DNA of 64,000 bases, from positions 868,001 to 932,000 of the forward strand of contig CAWIPO010000008.1 in assembly GCA_963838095.1 (NCBI GenBank), in the 5' to 3' direction. The DNA is from CAWCGU01 sp963838095 (GTDB lineage Bacteria; Actinomycetota; Thermoleophilia; Solirubrobacterales; 70-9). Shown piece by piece: positions 35,302-46,780 of this stretch (position 1 is its first letter; every line of letters begins with the position of its first letter). Both the position numbers and the translations under genes were made by a program. Under the pieces are notes generated by a model. That model did not search any database and was not told where the DNA came from. It was given only the letters and a program-made list of their open reading frames with translations.

Positions 35302-36333
35302 CTAACCCTCGTAGACGGTCTCGAAGAAGCGGGACAGCTGGCCGGCCGCCTCGCGGACGGATGAGATCGCGGTCGCATAGTCCATACGCAGCGGCCCGAC
35401 GACGCCCACCGCGCCGAGGTTGCGATACCCGAGCCCGTAGTTGGCGCCGACGACGCTGACGGTGCGCAGCTGGGGGTCGGGGTTCTCGTCCCCGATCCAG
35501 AGGAACACCGAGCGCTCCTCCAGGGCCGAGCGCAGCATCTCGAGTAGGTTCGCCCGCCGCTCCAGCGCACGCATCAGCTCGTCGGCCCGCGGCAGATCGC
35601 CAGCGTGCTCGGCGGACAGCAGCCTCGCCGCCCCGTCGAGATAGACGGTGCTTTCGGCGTCGCGCTCCACTTCCGCGAAGACGCCGCGAAGCTCGGCGAG
35701 GAACCCGGCCTCCGAGGGCCCGAGCGCGGGGTCCTGCAGGCGGGTGAGGATCATCCTCGCGCCCAGGCCGAGGCCGTTCAGGCGCTCGTTCAGATAGCTC
35801 GATGCCCATTCCACCAGGCCCGGGTCAACCGGTCGCCCGAAGGTGAAGACGCGCTTCGTCACCGTGCCAGTGGACGCGATCACGACCACCATCACCACCC
35901 GGGCCTGAAGCCGCAGCACCTCGACGCGATGAACGCGCGCGCTGCTCGGCGGCGGCGCCGTGGCCAGCGCGAGCAGGTCGGTCGCGCGCGAAAGCGCCGC
36001 CGTGGTCTCCCTCATCGCTTCGTCGACCTCTCTGCGCATCCGCGCCACGTCGAGCTCTCCGGTACCGGTGGCGGGGAGGCGCTGCTCGCCCGCGAGCAGC
36101 GCATCGGCATAAACGCGATAGCCGGAGTCGGTGGGCACGCGCCCCGCGGAGGTGTGGGGATGACTGAGGAACCCCTCGCGCTCGAGCGCGGCGAGCTCGG
36201 CCCTGATCGTCGACGGGCTCCACTCCAGCTCGGCGCGATCCGCGATCGCCTTCGAGCCGACCGGGCGCCCCGACTCCAGGTAGGCATCGACGACGATCCC
36301 GAGGATCCGCTGCTGGCGCTCGGACAATCTCAT
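35302..36333 (-). CDS. hrcA: Heat-inducible transcription repressor HrcA
   Basis: 343 residues. N-terminal winged helix (LSERQQRILGIVVDAYLESG, PVGSKAIADRAELEWSPSTIR, LSHPHTSAGRVPTDSGYR), then the GAF-like and dimer domains, ending GVVGPLRMDYATAISSV. It represses heat-shock genes by binding CIRCE. The start ATG lies inside a 9-bp inverted repeat; a canonical CIRCE is not seen upstream. Confidence 0.96.
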   Translation of the reverse strand: MRLSERQQRILGIVVDAYLESGRPVGSKAIADRAELEWSPSTIRAELAALEREGFLSHPHTSAGRVPTDSGYRVYADALLAGEQRLPATGTGELDVARMRREVDEAMRETTAALSRATDLLALATAPPPSSARVHRVEVLRLQARVVMVVVIASTGTVTKRVFTFGRPVDPGLVEWASSYLNERLNGLGLGARMILTRLQDPALGPSEAGFLAELRGVFAEVERDAESTVYLDGAARLLSAEHAGDLPRADELMRALERRANLLEMLRSALEERSVFLWIGDENPDPQLRTVSVVGANYGLGYRNLGAVGVVGPLRMDYATAISSVREAAGQLSRFFETVYEG

Positions 36334-36346
36334 GCAGATGAGATTG
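36325..36346. promoter_or_regulatory. 9-bp inverted repeat over the hrcA start codon
   Basis: caatctcat (36325-36333) and atgagattg (36338-36346) pair exactly around gcag, covering the hrcA ATG. A second perfect repeat, ttccta/taggaa with a 4-base spacer, lies at 36389-36404 in the same upstream region. Both are candidate operator sites; neither matches CIRCE (TTAGCACTC-N9-GAGTGCTAA). Confidence 0.45.
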
Positions 36347-36421
36347 AGCCGAACCGGACGCGAAGCGAGGATTCGGCGATGGTCATGTTTCCTAAGTCTA
36401 GGAACGAGCGCGGAGCGCGAG

Positions 36422-36817
36422 CTACCGTTCGAGCACGGCGGAGGCGTTGCGGATGATCTGGTTGCCGCCCTGCTCGGCGACGGTGTCGGTTGTCAGGGTT
36501 GCCTCGTCGACGTCGGTGACGGTGGACGCAACGGCGATCTCCTGCTCGGGAAAGCCCATCCCGCGGAACTGCACCTCGAGCCGCTTCAGCGACCGCGGGT
36601 CGCCGCCGGCGGCGTCGGTGTGGGCGCGCGCGACCTGCGCCATGGTCCAGAGGCCGTGCAGGATCACGCCCGGCAGGCCCACGGACTTCGCGAAGTCCTC
36701 GTCGAAGTGGATCGGGTTCGGGTCGCCCGAGGCGTCGCGGTAGCGCTTGGTGAGGCCGGCGTCGGGGGTCACCCTCAGCTCCGGCAGCGGGTCACCCTGC
36801 TTGATCTCGTCGAACAT
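36422..36817 (-). CDS. MaoC-like hydratase, HadB-like subunit
   Basis: 131 residues from ATG 36817, sharing one base with the upstream stop (TGATG). The hot-dog fold motif YRDASGDPNPIHFDEDFAKS carries the hydratase Asp/His pair, followed by GLPGVILHGLWTMA. It probably pairs with the next gene as an (R)-3-hydroxyacyl dehydratase of fatty-acid elongation. Confidence 0.87.
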   Translation of the reverse strand: MFDEIKQGDPLPELRVTPDAGLTKRYRDASGDPNPIHFDEDFAKSVGLPGVILHGLWTMAQVARAHTDAAGGDPRSLKRLEVQFRGMGFPEQEIAVASTVTDVDEATLTTDTVAEQGGNQIIRNASAVLER

Positions 36818-37257
36818 CAGACGCCACGCACGATGTCGGTCCAGGTTCCGCGCACGGTCTCCTGCCCGTCCTGGTTCGCGGACACACTCTCGAAGACGTA
36901 GAACCCCTTGCCGTCGCGCTCGGCGATCTCGACGCAGCGGGCGGTGGTGCTGATCGTGTCCCCGGCGCAGACCGGCTCGGCCCACTCGAACCGCTGGCCT
37001 CCGTGAACCATCGCGCCGAGGTTCATTCCCACTTCGGGGTCGACGGTCGCCGGGCCCAGGGCGGCGGCGCTGTAGACGACGCAGAACATCGGCGGCGCCA
37101 CGACATCCCTGAACCCGGCCGCCTTCGCGGCCTCCGGATCCCTGTGGATGTCACCGCTCTCGCCGACGGCATCGGCGTACTGGGCGATGCGCTCGGCGTC
37201 GACCTCGAAGCTCTCGGGTCCCCACTCTTTGCCGACTGCGCTCGCATCGAGAGTCAT
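36817..37257 (-). CDS. MaoC N-terminal-type dehydratase, HadA-like subunit
   Basis: 146 residues. Family pattern: FEVDAERIAQYADAVGESGDIHRDPEAAKAAGFRDVVAPPMF, MNLGAMVHGGQRFEWAEPV. HadA-type subunits lack the catalytic pair and shape the acyl tunnel while HadB (next gene, one-base overlap) carries catalysis. The gene order HadA-HadB supports a heterodimer. Confidence 0.85.
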   Translation of the reverse strand: MTLDASAVGKEWGPESFEVDAERIAQYADAVGESGDIHRDPEAAKAAGFRDVVAPPMFCVVYSAAALGPATVDPEVGMNLGAMVHGGQRFEWAEPVCAGDTISTTARCVEIAERDGKGFYVFESVSANQDGQETVRGTWTDIVRGV

Positions 37258-37302
37258 GCCGGCGGTGATTCTATTTCGCTTCAGCTCAGCGAAGATCGCG
37301 AG

Positions 37303-39443
37303 CTAGGAAGCGGCCGCGACCCCGGCCGCCTGGGGCAGGCCGGAGGCAAGCAGCGGCTCGATCCCAGGGGCTGGGACGGGCCGCGCGAAGAGGAATCCCT
37401 GGGCGTAGCGGACGCCGAGGTGGAGCAGGTCTGCCGCTGGGCCTCGGTCTCGACCCCCTCGGCGATCACGCCGAGGTCGAGGTTGCCGGCGAGGTCGACG
37501 ATCGTGCGGACGATCTCGGCGCTGCCTTCGTCGTCGCAGATGGAGGCGATGAACGAGCGGTCGATCTTCAGCGTGTTGCCGGCGAAATGGCGGAGGAAGG
37601 TGAGCGACGAGTAGCCGGTGCCGAAGTCGTCGATCTCGGCCCCCACCCCGAGCTCGCCGAGCTCGCTCGAGCACCGTCGGCATCAGGTTCGGGGTCGCGC
37701 ATGATCGCGTGCTCGGTCACCTCGAGCCGCAGCCGCTCGCCCGGAAGCCGCTCTCGCTGAGCGCCAGCGCGACGTCGGCGAGCAGGTCCGGGCTCGCCGA
37801 GCTGACCGGCCGGAGATGTTGACACGAGATCGTCACCTCGTCGTCGACGAGCCCGGCGGAGCGCCAGCTCGCTCAGCTGGCTGCACGCCTCGCAGCAGGA
37901 CCAGGCGCCCGAGCGGGCGGATCAGCCCCGTGCTCTCGGCGACGGGGATGAACTCGATCGGTGAGATCTCTCGGCTCGGCGTCGCCGGGCCAGCGGGCGA
38001 GCGCCTCGAAGCCCATGATCGTGCCGCTCTCGATCTCGACGATCGGCTGGTAGAAGACCCGCAGCCGCTTCTGCTCGATCGCCTCGCGCAGCTCGGTCTC
38101 GATCTGCAGCTCGCCGACAGCCGGTTGCGCATGCTCGCGTTGAAGACCGCGGTGGCGGCGTCGCTGCTCGCGCTTCGCCTCGTACATGGCGATGTCGGCG
38201 TTTCGGATCAGCTCCGCCGCGTCGCTGCCCGGGCTCGCTCACGGCGATGCCGATGCTGACGCCGAGGATCAGGTCCCGGCCCTCGGTCAGGAACGGCTCG
38301 CGCGACGACGCGCTGAAGCGCGCTCGGCGACCTCGACCGCGGCCTCGGCCGAGTCGATGTCGTGGAGGAGGATCGTGAACTCGTCGCCGCCGAAGCGCGC
38401 GACCGTGTCGCCGGGCCGGATGCTCCGCCTTCAGCCGTTCGCCGAGCGCGATCAGCAGCTGGTCGCCGACCGCGTGGCTGAAGCCGTCGTTGACGAGCTT
38501 GAAGCGGTTGAGGTCGAGGAACAGCACCGCGCAGCGATAGCCGGGGTCGCGCTCGGCGCGGCTCAGCGAGAGCTCGAGGTGGTCGAGGAACATCGTCCGG
38601 TTCGGGCAGCCCGGTGAGCGAGTCGTGGCAGGGCGTCGTGGCGGAGCCGCTCCTCGGCCGCCTTGCGGGCGGTGATGTCCGACATCGAGCCCGCCAGCCG
38701 CGTCGCCCTGCCTTCGGCGTCGCGGACCGCGACCCCGCGGCTGAGCACCCAGCGGTAGCTGCCGTCGGCGTGGCGGATGCGGTGCTCGCTCTCGAAGTGG
38801 GGGGTCTGGCCCTCGAGGTGGGCGTCGAGCGCGGCGCGCAGACGCTCGAGGTCCTCCGGGCGCACGCGGTCGAACCATTCCTCGGGCGTGGTTCCGATCT
38901 CGTCCTCGGCGTGCCCGAGGATCTCCTTCCAGCGGGGGCCGAAGTAGACCTCGCCGCGTGACCAGGTCCCAGTCCCAGATGCCGTCGTTCGCGCCCCTGA
39001 CGGCGAGCGCGTAGCGGTCCTGGGCTGTCGCGCAGCTCGCTGAGCATCGCTGTGGTGGCGGACCGCGTAGCGGATCGAGCGCTCGAGCAGCGGGCAGTCG
39101 AGCCGGCCCTTGATCAGGAAGTCGGTGACGCCGAGCATCGAGGCCTCGACGTCGACCTCGTAGTCGTCGTAGCCGGTGAGCATGATCACCGGCGCGTGCT
39201 GCGCCCCGTCGCCGAACGCCTCGCGGACGAGGTCGAGGCCGGTGATCTCGCCGAGCCGGTGGTCGATCGAGGTAGATGTCGTGGCGGCGCTCGCGGATCA
39301 ACCCGAGCGCCGCCTTGGGGTCGGACGCCCACTCGACCTCGAAGCGCGTCCGGTCCTGCTCGGCGAGCAGGTCGCGGGTGAAGATGAAGTCGTCCTCGTC
39401 GTCCTCGACGATCAGGACCCGGATCAGCTCAGGGGCGGCTCAT
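37303..39443 (-). pseudogene. Receiver-PAS-GGDEF-EAL c-di-GMP protein, broken by many single-base indels
   Basis: Read across frames from ATG 39443 (which overlaps the response-regulator stop as ATGA): receiver domain (LIRVLIVEDDEDDFIFTRDL, VIMLTGYDDYEVD), PAS domain (DGIWDWDLVT, GHAEDEIGTTPEEWFDRVRP), GGDEF domain with FGGDEF intact at about 38377-38395, and EAL domain with GFEALARW (EAL at 38000-38008), DDFGTGYSSL and IAEGVETEAQ, ending at 37303. No single frame holds more than two domains; I count at least ten indels, mostly an extra G or C in a short run. Either a decaying gene or a stretch of poor consensus sequence. If intact it would make and/or degrade c-di-GMP under phosphorelay control. 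Confidence 0.75.
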
Positions 39444-39914
39444 TCCCGGCACCCGGCCCGCCGCTTCGGGAGCTCGACGATCTCGAACCAGTAGCGGGAG
39501 AAGGCCTGCATCACCTCGACCAGCCCGGCGAACGTGACCGGCTTGGTGATGAACGAGTTGGCGCCGAGCTCGTAGGTGCGGAGCACGTCCTGATCGGCCT
39601 GCGAGGTCGTCAGGACGACGACCGGGAATCTCCTTCAGATCGGGATCGGCCTTGATCTCGGCGAGCGCCTCGCGGCCGTCCATCTTCGGCATGTTGAGGT
39701 CGAGGAGGATGATCCCCGGCGTCGGTGCGTCGCCGTTCTCGCCGGCGTACTCGCCCTCGCCGGCGCAGGTAGTCGATCAGGTCCTTGCCGTCGACGACGA
39801 AACGAAGGTCGTTGACGAGGTGTGCTCCCCGCAGCGCCTCCTCGGTGAGCAGGCGGTCCTCCTCGTCGTCGTCGGCGATCAGGATCGTGAGCGGCTGGCG
39901 CTCAAGCGTGGCAT
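39440..39914 (-). pseudogene. Single-domain response regulator (Rcp1-like), frame broken
   Basis: Reading ATG 39914 with a missing C restored soon after the start gives MPRLERQPLTILIADDDEED, then LLTEEALRGAHLVNDLRFVV, a frameshift at about 39755 (GGG for GG), IILLDLNMPKMDGREAL (phospho-acceptor Asp), a second extra base at about 39624, and VVVLTTSQADQDVL, SFITKPVTF, ending at TGA 39440. The acceptor Asp, the Thr switch and the Lys of SFITKP are all kept. Likely partner of the adjacent histidine kinase. Confidence 0.72.
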
Positions 39915-41634
39915 GACCCTCTCCTCGCTCGGCGTCTGGGGCATGCGGTGCCGGGCGCGGGTACCAGCTCCCGATCGAGCGGCAGGGTGACGGTGAACGT
40001 GGCGCCCTCGCCGGGCGTGCTCTCGGCCGAGATCGTGCCTCCGTGGCGCTCGGCGATCTTGCGACAGAGGGCGAGCCCGATCCCGGTGCCGGGATAGTCG
40101 GCGCGGCCGTGCAGGCGCTCGAAGACGCGGAAGATCCGGCTCGCGTGGCGGGGCTCGAAGCCGATCCCGTTGTCGGTGACCCGGATCTCGGCGAACCGAC
40201 CCCGCGTTCCGCCCTCGATCCGGACCACGGGCGGGACGCCCTCGCGGCCGAACTTGATCGCGTTCGAGATCAGGTTCTGGAGCAGCTGCCGGATCTGTGC
40301 CGCATCGACTGACACCGTGGGCAGGTCGCCGATCTCGACCGCGGCCCCCGCTGTCGGAGATCGTGTGCTCGAGGTCGGCGACGACCTCTGCGCCAGCTCC
40401 CCGAGGTCGCACTCCTGCGAACGGATCGCGCTCGGGTGGAGATGCGGGAGAGCTCGAGCAGGTCCTGGATCAGCAGCTGCATCCGAGCCGGCGGCGTCGG
40501 TGCTGCGGCGCAGGTAGTCGCGGCCCTGCTCGGAAAGGCCGTCGGCCTCGGAGTCGACGACCTTCTGCGAGAACATCTGCACCTTGCGCAGCGGCTCCTG
40601 GAGGTCGTGGGAGGCGATCAGCGCGAACTGGTCGAGCTCGGCGTTCGAGCGCTCGAGCTCCTCGGCGCGACGCTGCAGCGCCTCGCGGCTCGCCTCGAGC
40701 CGCTCGTTGGCCTCCGCGAGCTCGGCGCTGCTGCGCAGCACCCGCCGCAGGAGCAGCATCGCGGCCACCCCGATCAGCGCGAAGGCGGCCAAGATCAGCC
40801 ACGGCGTCCAGCGGTTCCAGCCGCTCGACGGAGTCGAACAGCACGTCCTCGGGCGCGGTCGAGACGATCACCCAGGTGGTGTTCGCGACGGGGCTTGCGG
40901 CGAACTACTGGCCGTCGCCGTAGGAGCCCTGGTCGCCGCCGGCGATCGCCTCGGTCAACCCGGGCGTCGGGGACGGGCTGCCCCGGAGCGGATGTCGGGG
41001 TCGGAGCTCGCGACCACCTTGCCCTCGGAGTCGAGGGCGTAGGCATGCCCGCCCTCGACGTTCGGAACCTGTGCGAGGTAGCCGCCGATGAAGACCGAGA
41101 GCAGCTCCGGAGGGAAGCCGTTGACCAGCACGCGGATGTCGCCGGACTCGGTCTCGACGGTCTGCGCGAAAGCGATGACGCCCTCCGCCCCAGGCCCGAG
41201 ATCGAGCACGTCGGAGAGGGTGTATGGACTTTCTCCGTCGAGCACCCGGGTAACGAATTCGGGCCCGGAAGTGAGCTCGGCGACGGTGCTCGGGCGGCGC
41301 TCCGTCGGAGATCGCGATCAGCTCGCCGCGATCGTCGAGCAGGGCCGAGAACAGGTTGTTGCCCTCACGCCAGGTCCTCGGTCATCGTCTCGTCGCTGAC
41401 GTCCGCACCCCCGAACTGCTTTGTGAGGTCCTCCTGCGCGCTGGGGGTCGCCGTGGTCGTCGCGAACAGGGCGTCGGTGAGCGCGGCGCTCACCTGGGGG
41501 CGCTCGCTGAAGCGCTCCTCGATCTCGTCGCGCGAGTCGGACTGGGAGTTGTTGAGCGCGAGCGCAAAGCCGGCGAGCAGCAGAATCAGCGCGACGCCGG
41601 CCAATCCGAGGGCAATCTTTGCTTGCTGGCTCAA
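39902..41634 (-). pseudogene. Membrane sensor histidine kinase, frame broken
   Basis: Start TTG 41634. N-terminal helix (IALGLAGVALILLLAGFALAL), a CHASE/cache-like extracytoplasmic domain, a second helix (LAAFALIGVAAMLLLRRVL), then a coiled coil, H box ASHDLQEPLRKVQMFSQK, N box LQNLISNAIKFGREG, G boxes DNGIGFEPRHASRIF and GTGIGLALCRKI. Frameshifts are seen near 41371, 41300, 40985, 40970, 40836, 40487, 40435, 40411 and 40360, plus an in-frame TAG at 40905-40907. The bacteriophytochrome-type HK/small-RR pairing is known from related bacteria. A 7-bp inverted repeat (acttgag/ctcaagt, 41701-41722) lies 67 bases upstream and could be an operator. Confidence 0.75.
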
Positions 41635-41761
41635 CGCTCGCTCCTTCGCGCGCGGTCGCGGGTCAACTCTCTCAAGCTTCTTCGGCCAACGAATGTTCGA
41701 ACTTGAGCGTTTGCCCTCAAGTCGGTAGGCGTGCCCAGGCTAGCGGGCGCGCAGGTCGGCC

Positions 41762-42173
41762 TCAGCCCTCCGACCTGCGCCAGCTTTCGATCGCAGTGAG
41801 CGCCTGCTCGCGGTCGGGGTAGAGGTGCGCACGGGTCGTCAGCTCGTGCTTGAGCTCGAACGCCCAGAACACGTTCATCACGATCTCGATCCCGCTGCCG
41901 GCCCCGAGACCGGTCTGCCTGACTTCGACCAGCACGTGCTCGTCGTCGAGCGCTTCGACCGAGACCGGTTCGACGGTGAACGACTCCCAGGCCTCGTTCC
42001 ACTGGCCGATCCAGACGAGGTATCCGTCGTGGCCGTGGAAGTCGCCGGAGTTGATGAACCCGGGAGCGGCATGAATCTCCACATCGGGATCGAACGCCGC
42101 GAGGTTGGCCTCGAAATCGCCGCGGTTGTACGCGTCGAAGGCCTGTTCGACAAGCTCGACGATCCGCACGTTT

Positions 42174-42181
<8 letters not shown>
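41762..42181 (-). CDS. SnoaL/NTF2-like protein
   Basis: 139 residues from GTG 42181, overlapping the lepA stop by 8 bases. Cone-fold pattern: VELVEQAFDAYNRGDFEANLAAFDPDVEIHAAP, GHDGYLVWIGQWNEAW. Such proteins are small isomerase-like or binding domains; no catalytic call can be made. It follows lepA and is probably co-transcribed. Confidence 0.8.
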
Positions 42182-43968
<1,787 letters not shown>

Positions 43969-43970
<2 letters not shown>

Positions 43971-44802
43971 GAGAACCAGCCAGTATGGCGGGGCACTGCT
44001 CGTGCTTGTGATCGCGATCGGTGTGAGTGCCGGTCGCGCTGAGGCCGCGATTCCTGGTCCCGAGCCATGCATCGCAGGCGCTGGAGCCTCGTGCTGGGAT
44101 CCCGAGCCGACCACCGAGCCGTGGCAGTGGCAGCTCCAGGGAAGGATCGACCTCTCCGTGCCGGCCCCGGTTTACGACATCGACATCGACGTCGATGCCG
44201 CGGTCGTCGACGCGATTCACGCCCAGGGCGATCGGGCGATCTGCTACCTCAGCGTCGGCACCCACGAGCCGTTCAGATCCGACGCCGATAGCTTTCCCAA
44301 GCAGGTGCTTGGCGAGCGGCTGGATCGTTTCGCCAGCGAGCGCTGGCTCGACATCCGCAGGATCGGCGTGCTGCGCCCGATCATGGAGGCGCGGCTGGAC
44401 GAATGCGCCCGCAAGGGCTTCGACGCAGTCGAGCCCGACAACGTCGATGGCTACCAGAATCGCTCGGGGTTCCCGCTGACCGCAGCCCACCAGCTCGCCT
44501 ACAACGCGATCATCGCCAATGAGGCCCACGAGCGCGGGATGGCGGTCGGGCTGAAGAACGACCTCGGCCAGGTGAGGCGACTGCTCCCCTACTTCGACTT
44601 CGCCGTCAACGAGCAGTGCTTCCAGTACAACGAGTGCCGCGTTCTCGAGCGCTTCATCGACGCCGGCAAGCCGGTCTTCGGCGCCGAGTACGAAGTGGGG
44701 CTTAACCGCTTCTGCGACCGTAGCCTCGAGCTCGGCTTCAGCACGATCTTCAAACGCTACGGCCTGCAGGCGTTCCGCCGCACCTGCCCAGTGGGGCAGT
44801 AG
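43969..44802 (+). CDS. Secreted GH114-like endo-alpha-1,4-polygalactosaminidase family protein
   Basis: 277 residues from ATG 43969. Signal peptide at about 6-27 (YGGALLVLVIAIGVSAGRAEA). TIM-barrel motifs of the family: WQWQLQGRIDLSVPAPVYDIDID, RAICYLSVGTHEPFR, GFDAVEPDNVDGYQNRSGFPL (putative catalytic Glu/Asp), GLKNDLGQV, NEQCFQYNEC. It may hydrolyse amino-sugar polysaccharides in biofilm or wall. The start codon overlaps the lepA start codon on the other strand, so both promoters must lie inside the neighbouring gene. Confidence 0.85.
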
Positions 44803-44824
44803 CGGAGTAGCTTTCGCCCTCGAG

Positions 44825-45964
44825 ATGGCGAAGCACGTCTTGATCCTCGGGGCCGGCTTCGCCGGCCTGGAGCTCGCGACCCGGCTATCCGAAACGCTTG
44901 CGGACGAGGTAAGTGTCACGCTTGTTGACCAGAGCGACTCGTTCAGCTTCGGGTACTCGAAGCTGGACTTGATGTTCGGCCGCAAGGCCGTCGCGGATGT
45001 ACGGCTGCACTACCGCGAGATCTCCAAGGACGGGGTCGAGTTCCGTCGGGAGCGGGTGACCTCGATCGACCCGGAGACGCGACGCGTCACCACCGACGGG
45101 AACACCTACGAGGCGGACGTGCTGGCCGTCGCTCTGGGGGCGGATTACGACTTCGCGGCCACCCCCGGGTTCGCGGATGGAGGTTCCGAGTACTACTCGG
45201 TGCCGGGTGCCGAGCGGATGCGCGATGTGCTGGCGGAGTTCGATTCGGGAACGGCTCTGATCGCGATCCTGGGCCACCCCTACAAGTGCCCGCCCGCCCC
45301 ATTCGAGGGTGCGCTGCTGCTTCACGATCACCTCACTGAGCGGGGAGTCCGGGAGGACACGCAGATCCGCGTGATTGGACCGATGGCGGCGCCGGTTCCG
45401 ATCACATCCGAGGTTTCGAAGCAGATCCTCGACGCCCTGCACGAGCGTGGAATCGAGTACGGCGCCAAGCAGCAAGTGACCAGCGTGGATGCAGATCGCA
45501 AGGAGGTTCGGCTTGCGAGCGGCGACGGCGTGTCGTACGACCTGTTGATCGGGATACCCGTCCACCGGGTTCCCGAAGTGGTTGAGAGCTCCGGCCTCGC
45601 GGTTGACGGGTGGGTGCCCGTGGATCACACCAACCTCGCAACCCCGTTCCCGGGCGTGTATGCGCTTGGCGACGTCTCCGGCGCGCCGGTCGCGAAGGCC
45701 GGCGTCTTCGCCGAGGCCGCGGCGCGGGTTGTCGCCGACGACATCGCCGCGCGCCTGCACGGCGGAGAGTTGGAGCAGCCATACGAGGGTGCCGGGAGCT
45801 GCTACATCGAATTCGGCGGCGGGATGGTCGGAAAGGTCGAGGCCAATTTCCTCGGCGGACCAGCCCCGACGGCGCGACTGGCAGGGCCGTCGCGGGAGCT
45901 GGCCGCGGAGAAGGAGGAATTCGGATCGACCCGTCGCGAGCGCTGGTTCGGGTCCTACTTCTAG
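44825..45964 (+). CDS. FAD-dependent oxidoreductase, SQR/NDH-2-like
   Basis: 379 residues. FAD site LILGAGFAGLELATRLSE at the N-terminus and GVYALGDVSGAPVAKAG near the C-terminus. The central LGHPYKCPPAPFEGALLLHD holds a Cys in the position found in sulfide:quinone reductase and flavocytochrome c sulfide dehydrogenase flavoproteins. The other redox Cys of true SQR is not obvious. So a quinone-linked flavoprotein is likely; sulfide as donor is only possible. A TAGCTT sequence (-10-like) lies 11 bases before the ATG. Confidence 0.82.
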   Translation: MAKHVLILGAGFAGLELATRLSETLADEVSVTLVDQSDSFSFGYSKLDLMFGRKAVADVRLHYREISKDGVEFRRERVTSIDPETRRVTTDGNTYEADVLAVALGADYDFAATPGFADGGSEYYSVPGAERMRDVLAEFDSGTALIAILGHPYKCPPAPFEGALLLHDHLTERGVREDTQIRVIGPMAAPVPITSEVSKQILDALHERGIEYGAKQQVTSVDADRKEVRLASGDGVSYDLLIGIPVHRVPEVVESSGLAVDGWVPVDHTNLATPFPGVYALGDVSGAPVAKAGVFAEAAARVVADDIAARLHGGELEQPYEGAGSCYIEFGGGMVGKVEANFLGGPAPTARLAGPSRELAAEKEEFGSTRRERWFGSYF

Positions 45965-45968
45965 CGCC

Positions 45969-46571
45969 CTATCCGCGCGGGTGCTTCAGCGCCGACCAGT
46001 CGCGGATGACCGGCATCGGGTCGGTCGCCTCGCCCATGATGTCGCGGCCGTCGCGGATCTCGAAGTGCAGGTGGTCGCCCCAGCAGGAGCCGGTGCAGCC
46101 GACGCCGCCGACGCGCTGGCCGGCGTGCACGTGATCGCGCAGCTCGACCTGTGCAGGCTCGATCATGTGCATGTAGACGTAGGTGCGATCGCGACGGGGG
46201 TCGTAGATCGCGAGGTGGTTGCCTCGGGCCCCGTCCGTGCCCTGCTCGACGACGACGCCGGCCGTCGGCGCGACCAGCGGCGTGCCGGGCTCGGCGAAGA
46301 CGTCCTGCCCGGCATGTGTGTGGCCGGAGCGCGAAGCGCCGAAGCGCGCCTCGGAGTCTCCGTAGTCGGGCTTGCCGATCAGGGGATGAAACGGCGGGCG
46401 GGGACCCGCGGGCTTCGTCTCCTGCGAGTCCTCGCTGACCTCGACGTCGGGGACGATCAGCTCGTCCCCCTCGGCAAACGGGTCGGGCTGGGCCGCGACC
46501 GCGGGCACCGCGAGCAGGGCGGCGCCAAGAGCCGTAAGCGTGGCCGTCCACAGTCGCGCGTTGGTACGCAT
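45969..46571 (-). CDS. Secreted M23-family metallopeptidase (LytM-like)
   Basis: 200 residues. Signal peptide 1-27 (LTALGAALLAVPAVAAQ), a linker, then the M23 domain: GHTHAGQDVFAEPGTPLVAP (zinc His and Asp), NHLAIYD, YMHM and GDHLHFEI (last zinc His). A CTGSC pair may form a disulfide. It is a likely peptidoglycan endopeptidase. A GAAGAGGTG ribosome site precedes the ATG. It converges with the flavoprotein (4-base gap). Confidence 0.9.
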   Translation of the reverse strand: MRTNARLWTATLTALGAALLAVPAVAAQPDPFAEGDELIVPDVEVSEDSQETKPAGPRPPFHPLIGKPDYGDSEARFGASRSGHTHAGQDVFAEPGTPLVAPTAGVVVEQGTDGARGNHLAIYDPRRDRTYVYMHMIEPAQVELRDHVHAGQRVGGVGCTGSCWGDHLHFEIRDGRDIMGEATDPMPVIRDWSALKHPRG

Positions 46572-46780
46572 CGGAAAACGTCACCTCTTCCGTGTCGGAT
46601 CGGGCGCGCGTTAAAGCGCGCAGGCGCCTGGAGCGCCAAAACGCCGCCCGCCGGGGCCCCCTCGGACCCCAAAGTGGATGGGCGGCTTCGTTCGGATCAA
46701 CACCGTGGCCGTCCGGGGGGTTCGCCTGTGTGACCGACGTCACTCTGCAACGGGGCGTTCGCCCCGTCGTGCGGCAGGCG
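46572..46780. other. Structured non-coding gap upstream of the M23 peptidase
   Basis: 209 bases without a gene. It holds several self-complementary pieces: gcgcgc (46604-46609) with gcgcgc (46616-46621), the palindrome caggcgcctg (46621-46630), and the hairpin at 46750-46767. It would form the leader of the M23 message. I looked for the c-di-AMP riboswitch common before actinobacterial wall peptidases and do not see its conserved blocks. Confidence 0.4.
46750..46767 (-). terminator. Stem-loop after the SnoaL-like gene
   Basis: acggggcg and cgccccgt pair exactly around tt, 14 bases past the stop at 46781. Strong GC stem without U-tract; probable terminator between the SnoaL-like gene and the M23 gene. 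Confidence 0.5.

Noticed and set aside
36334..36421. CIRCE element upstream of hrcA
   Set aside because: No TTAGCACTC-N9-GAGTGCTAA or close variant; the inverted repeats there have different sequences.
37303..41634. Programmed frameshifting or phase variation in the signalling genes
   Set aside because: There are too many indels, scattered over three genes, without long homopolymers or slippery-site structure.
46572..46780. c-di-AMP (ydaO-type) riboswitch before the M23 peptidase
   Set aside because: Such elements often precede wall hydrolases in actinobacteria, but the conserved blocks are not found; only generic GC stems are present.
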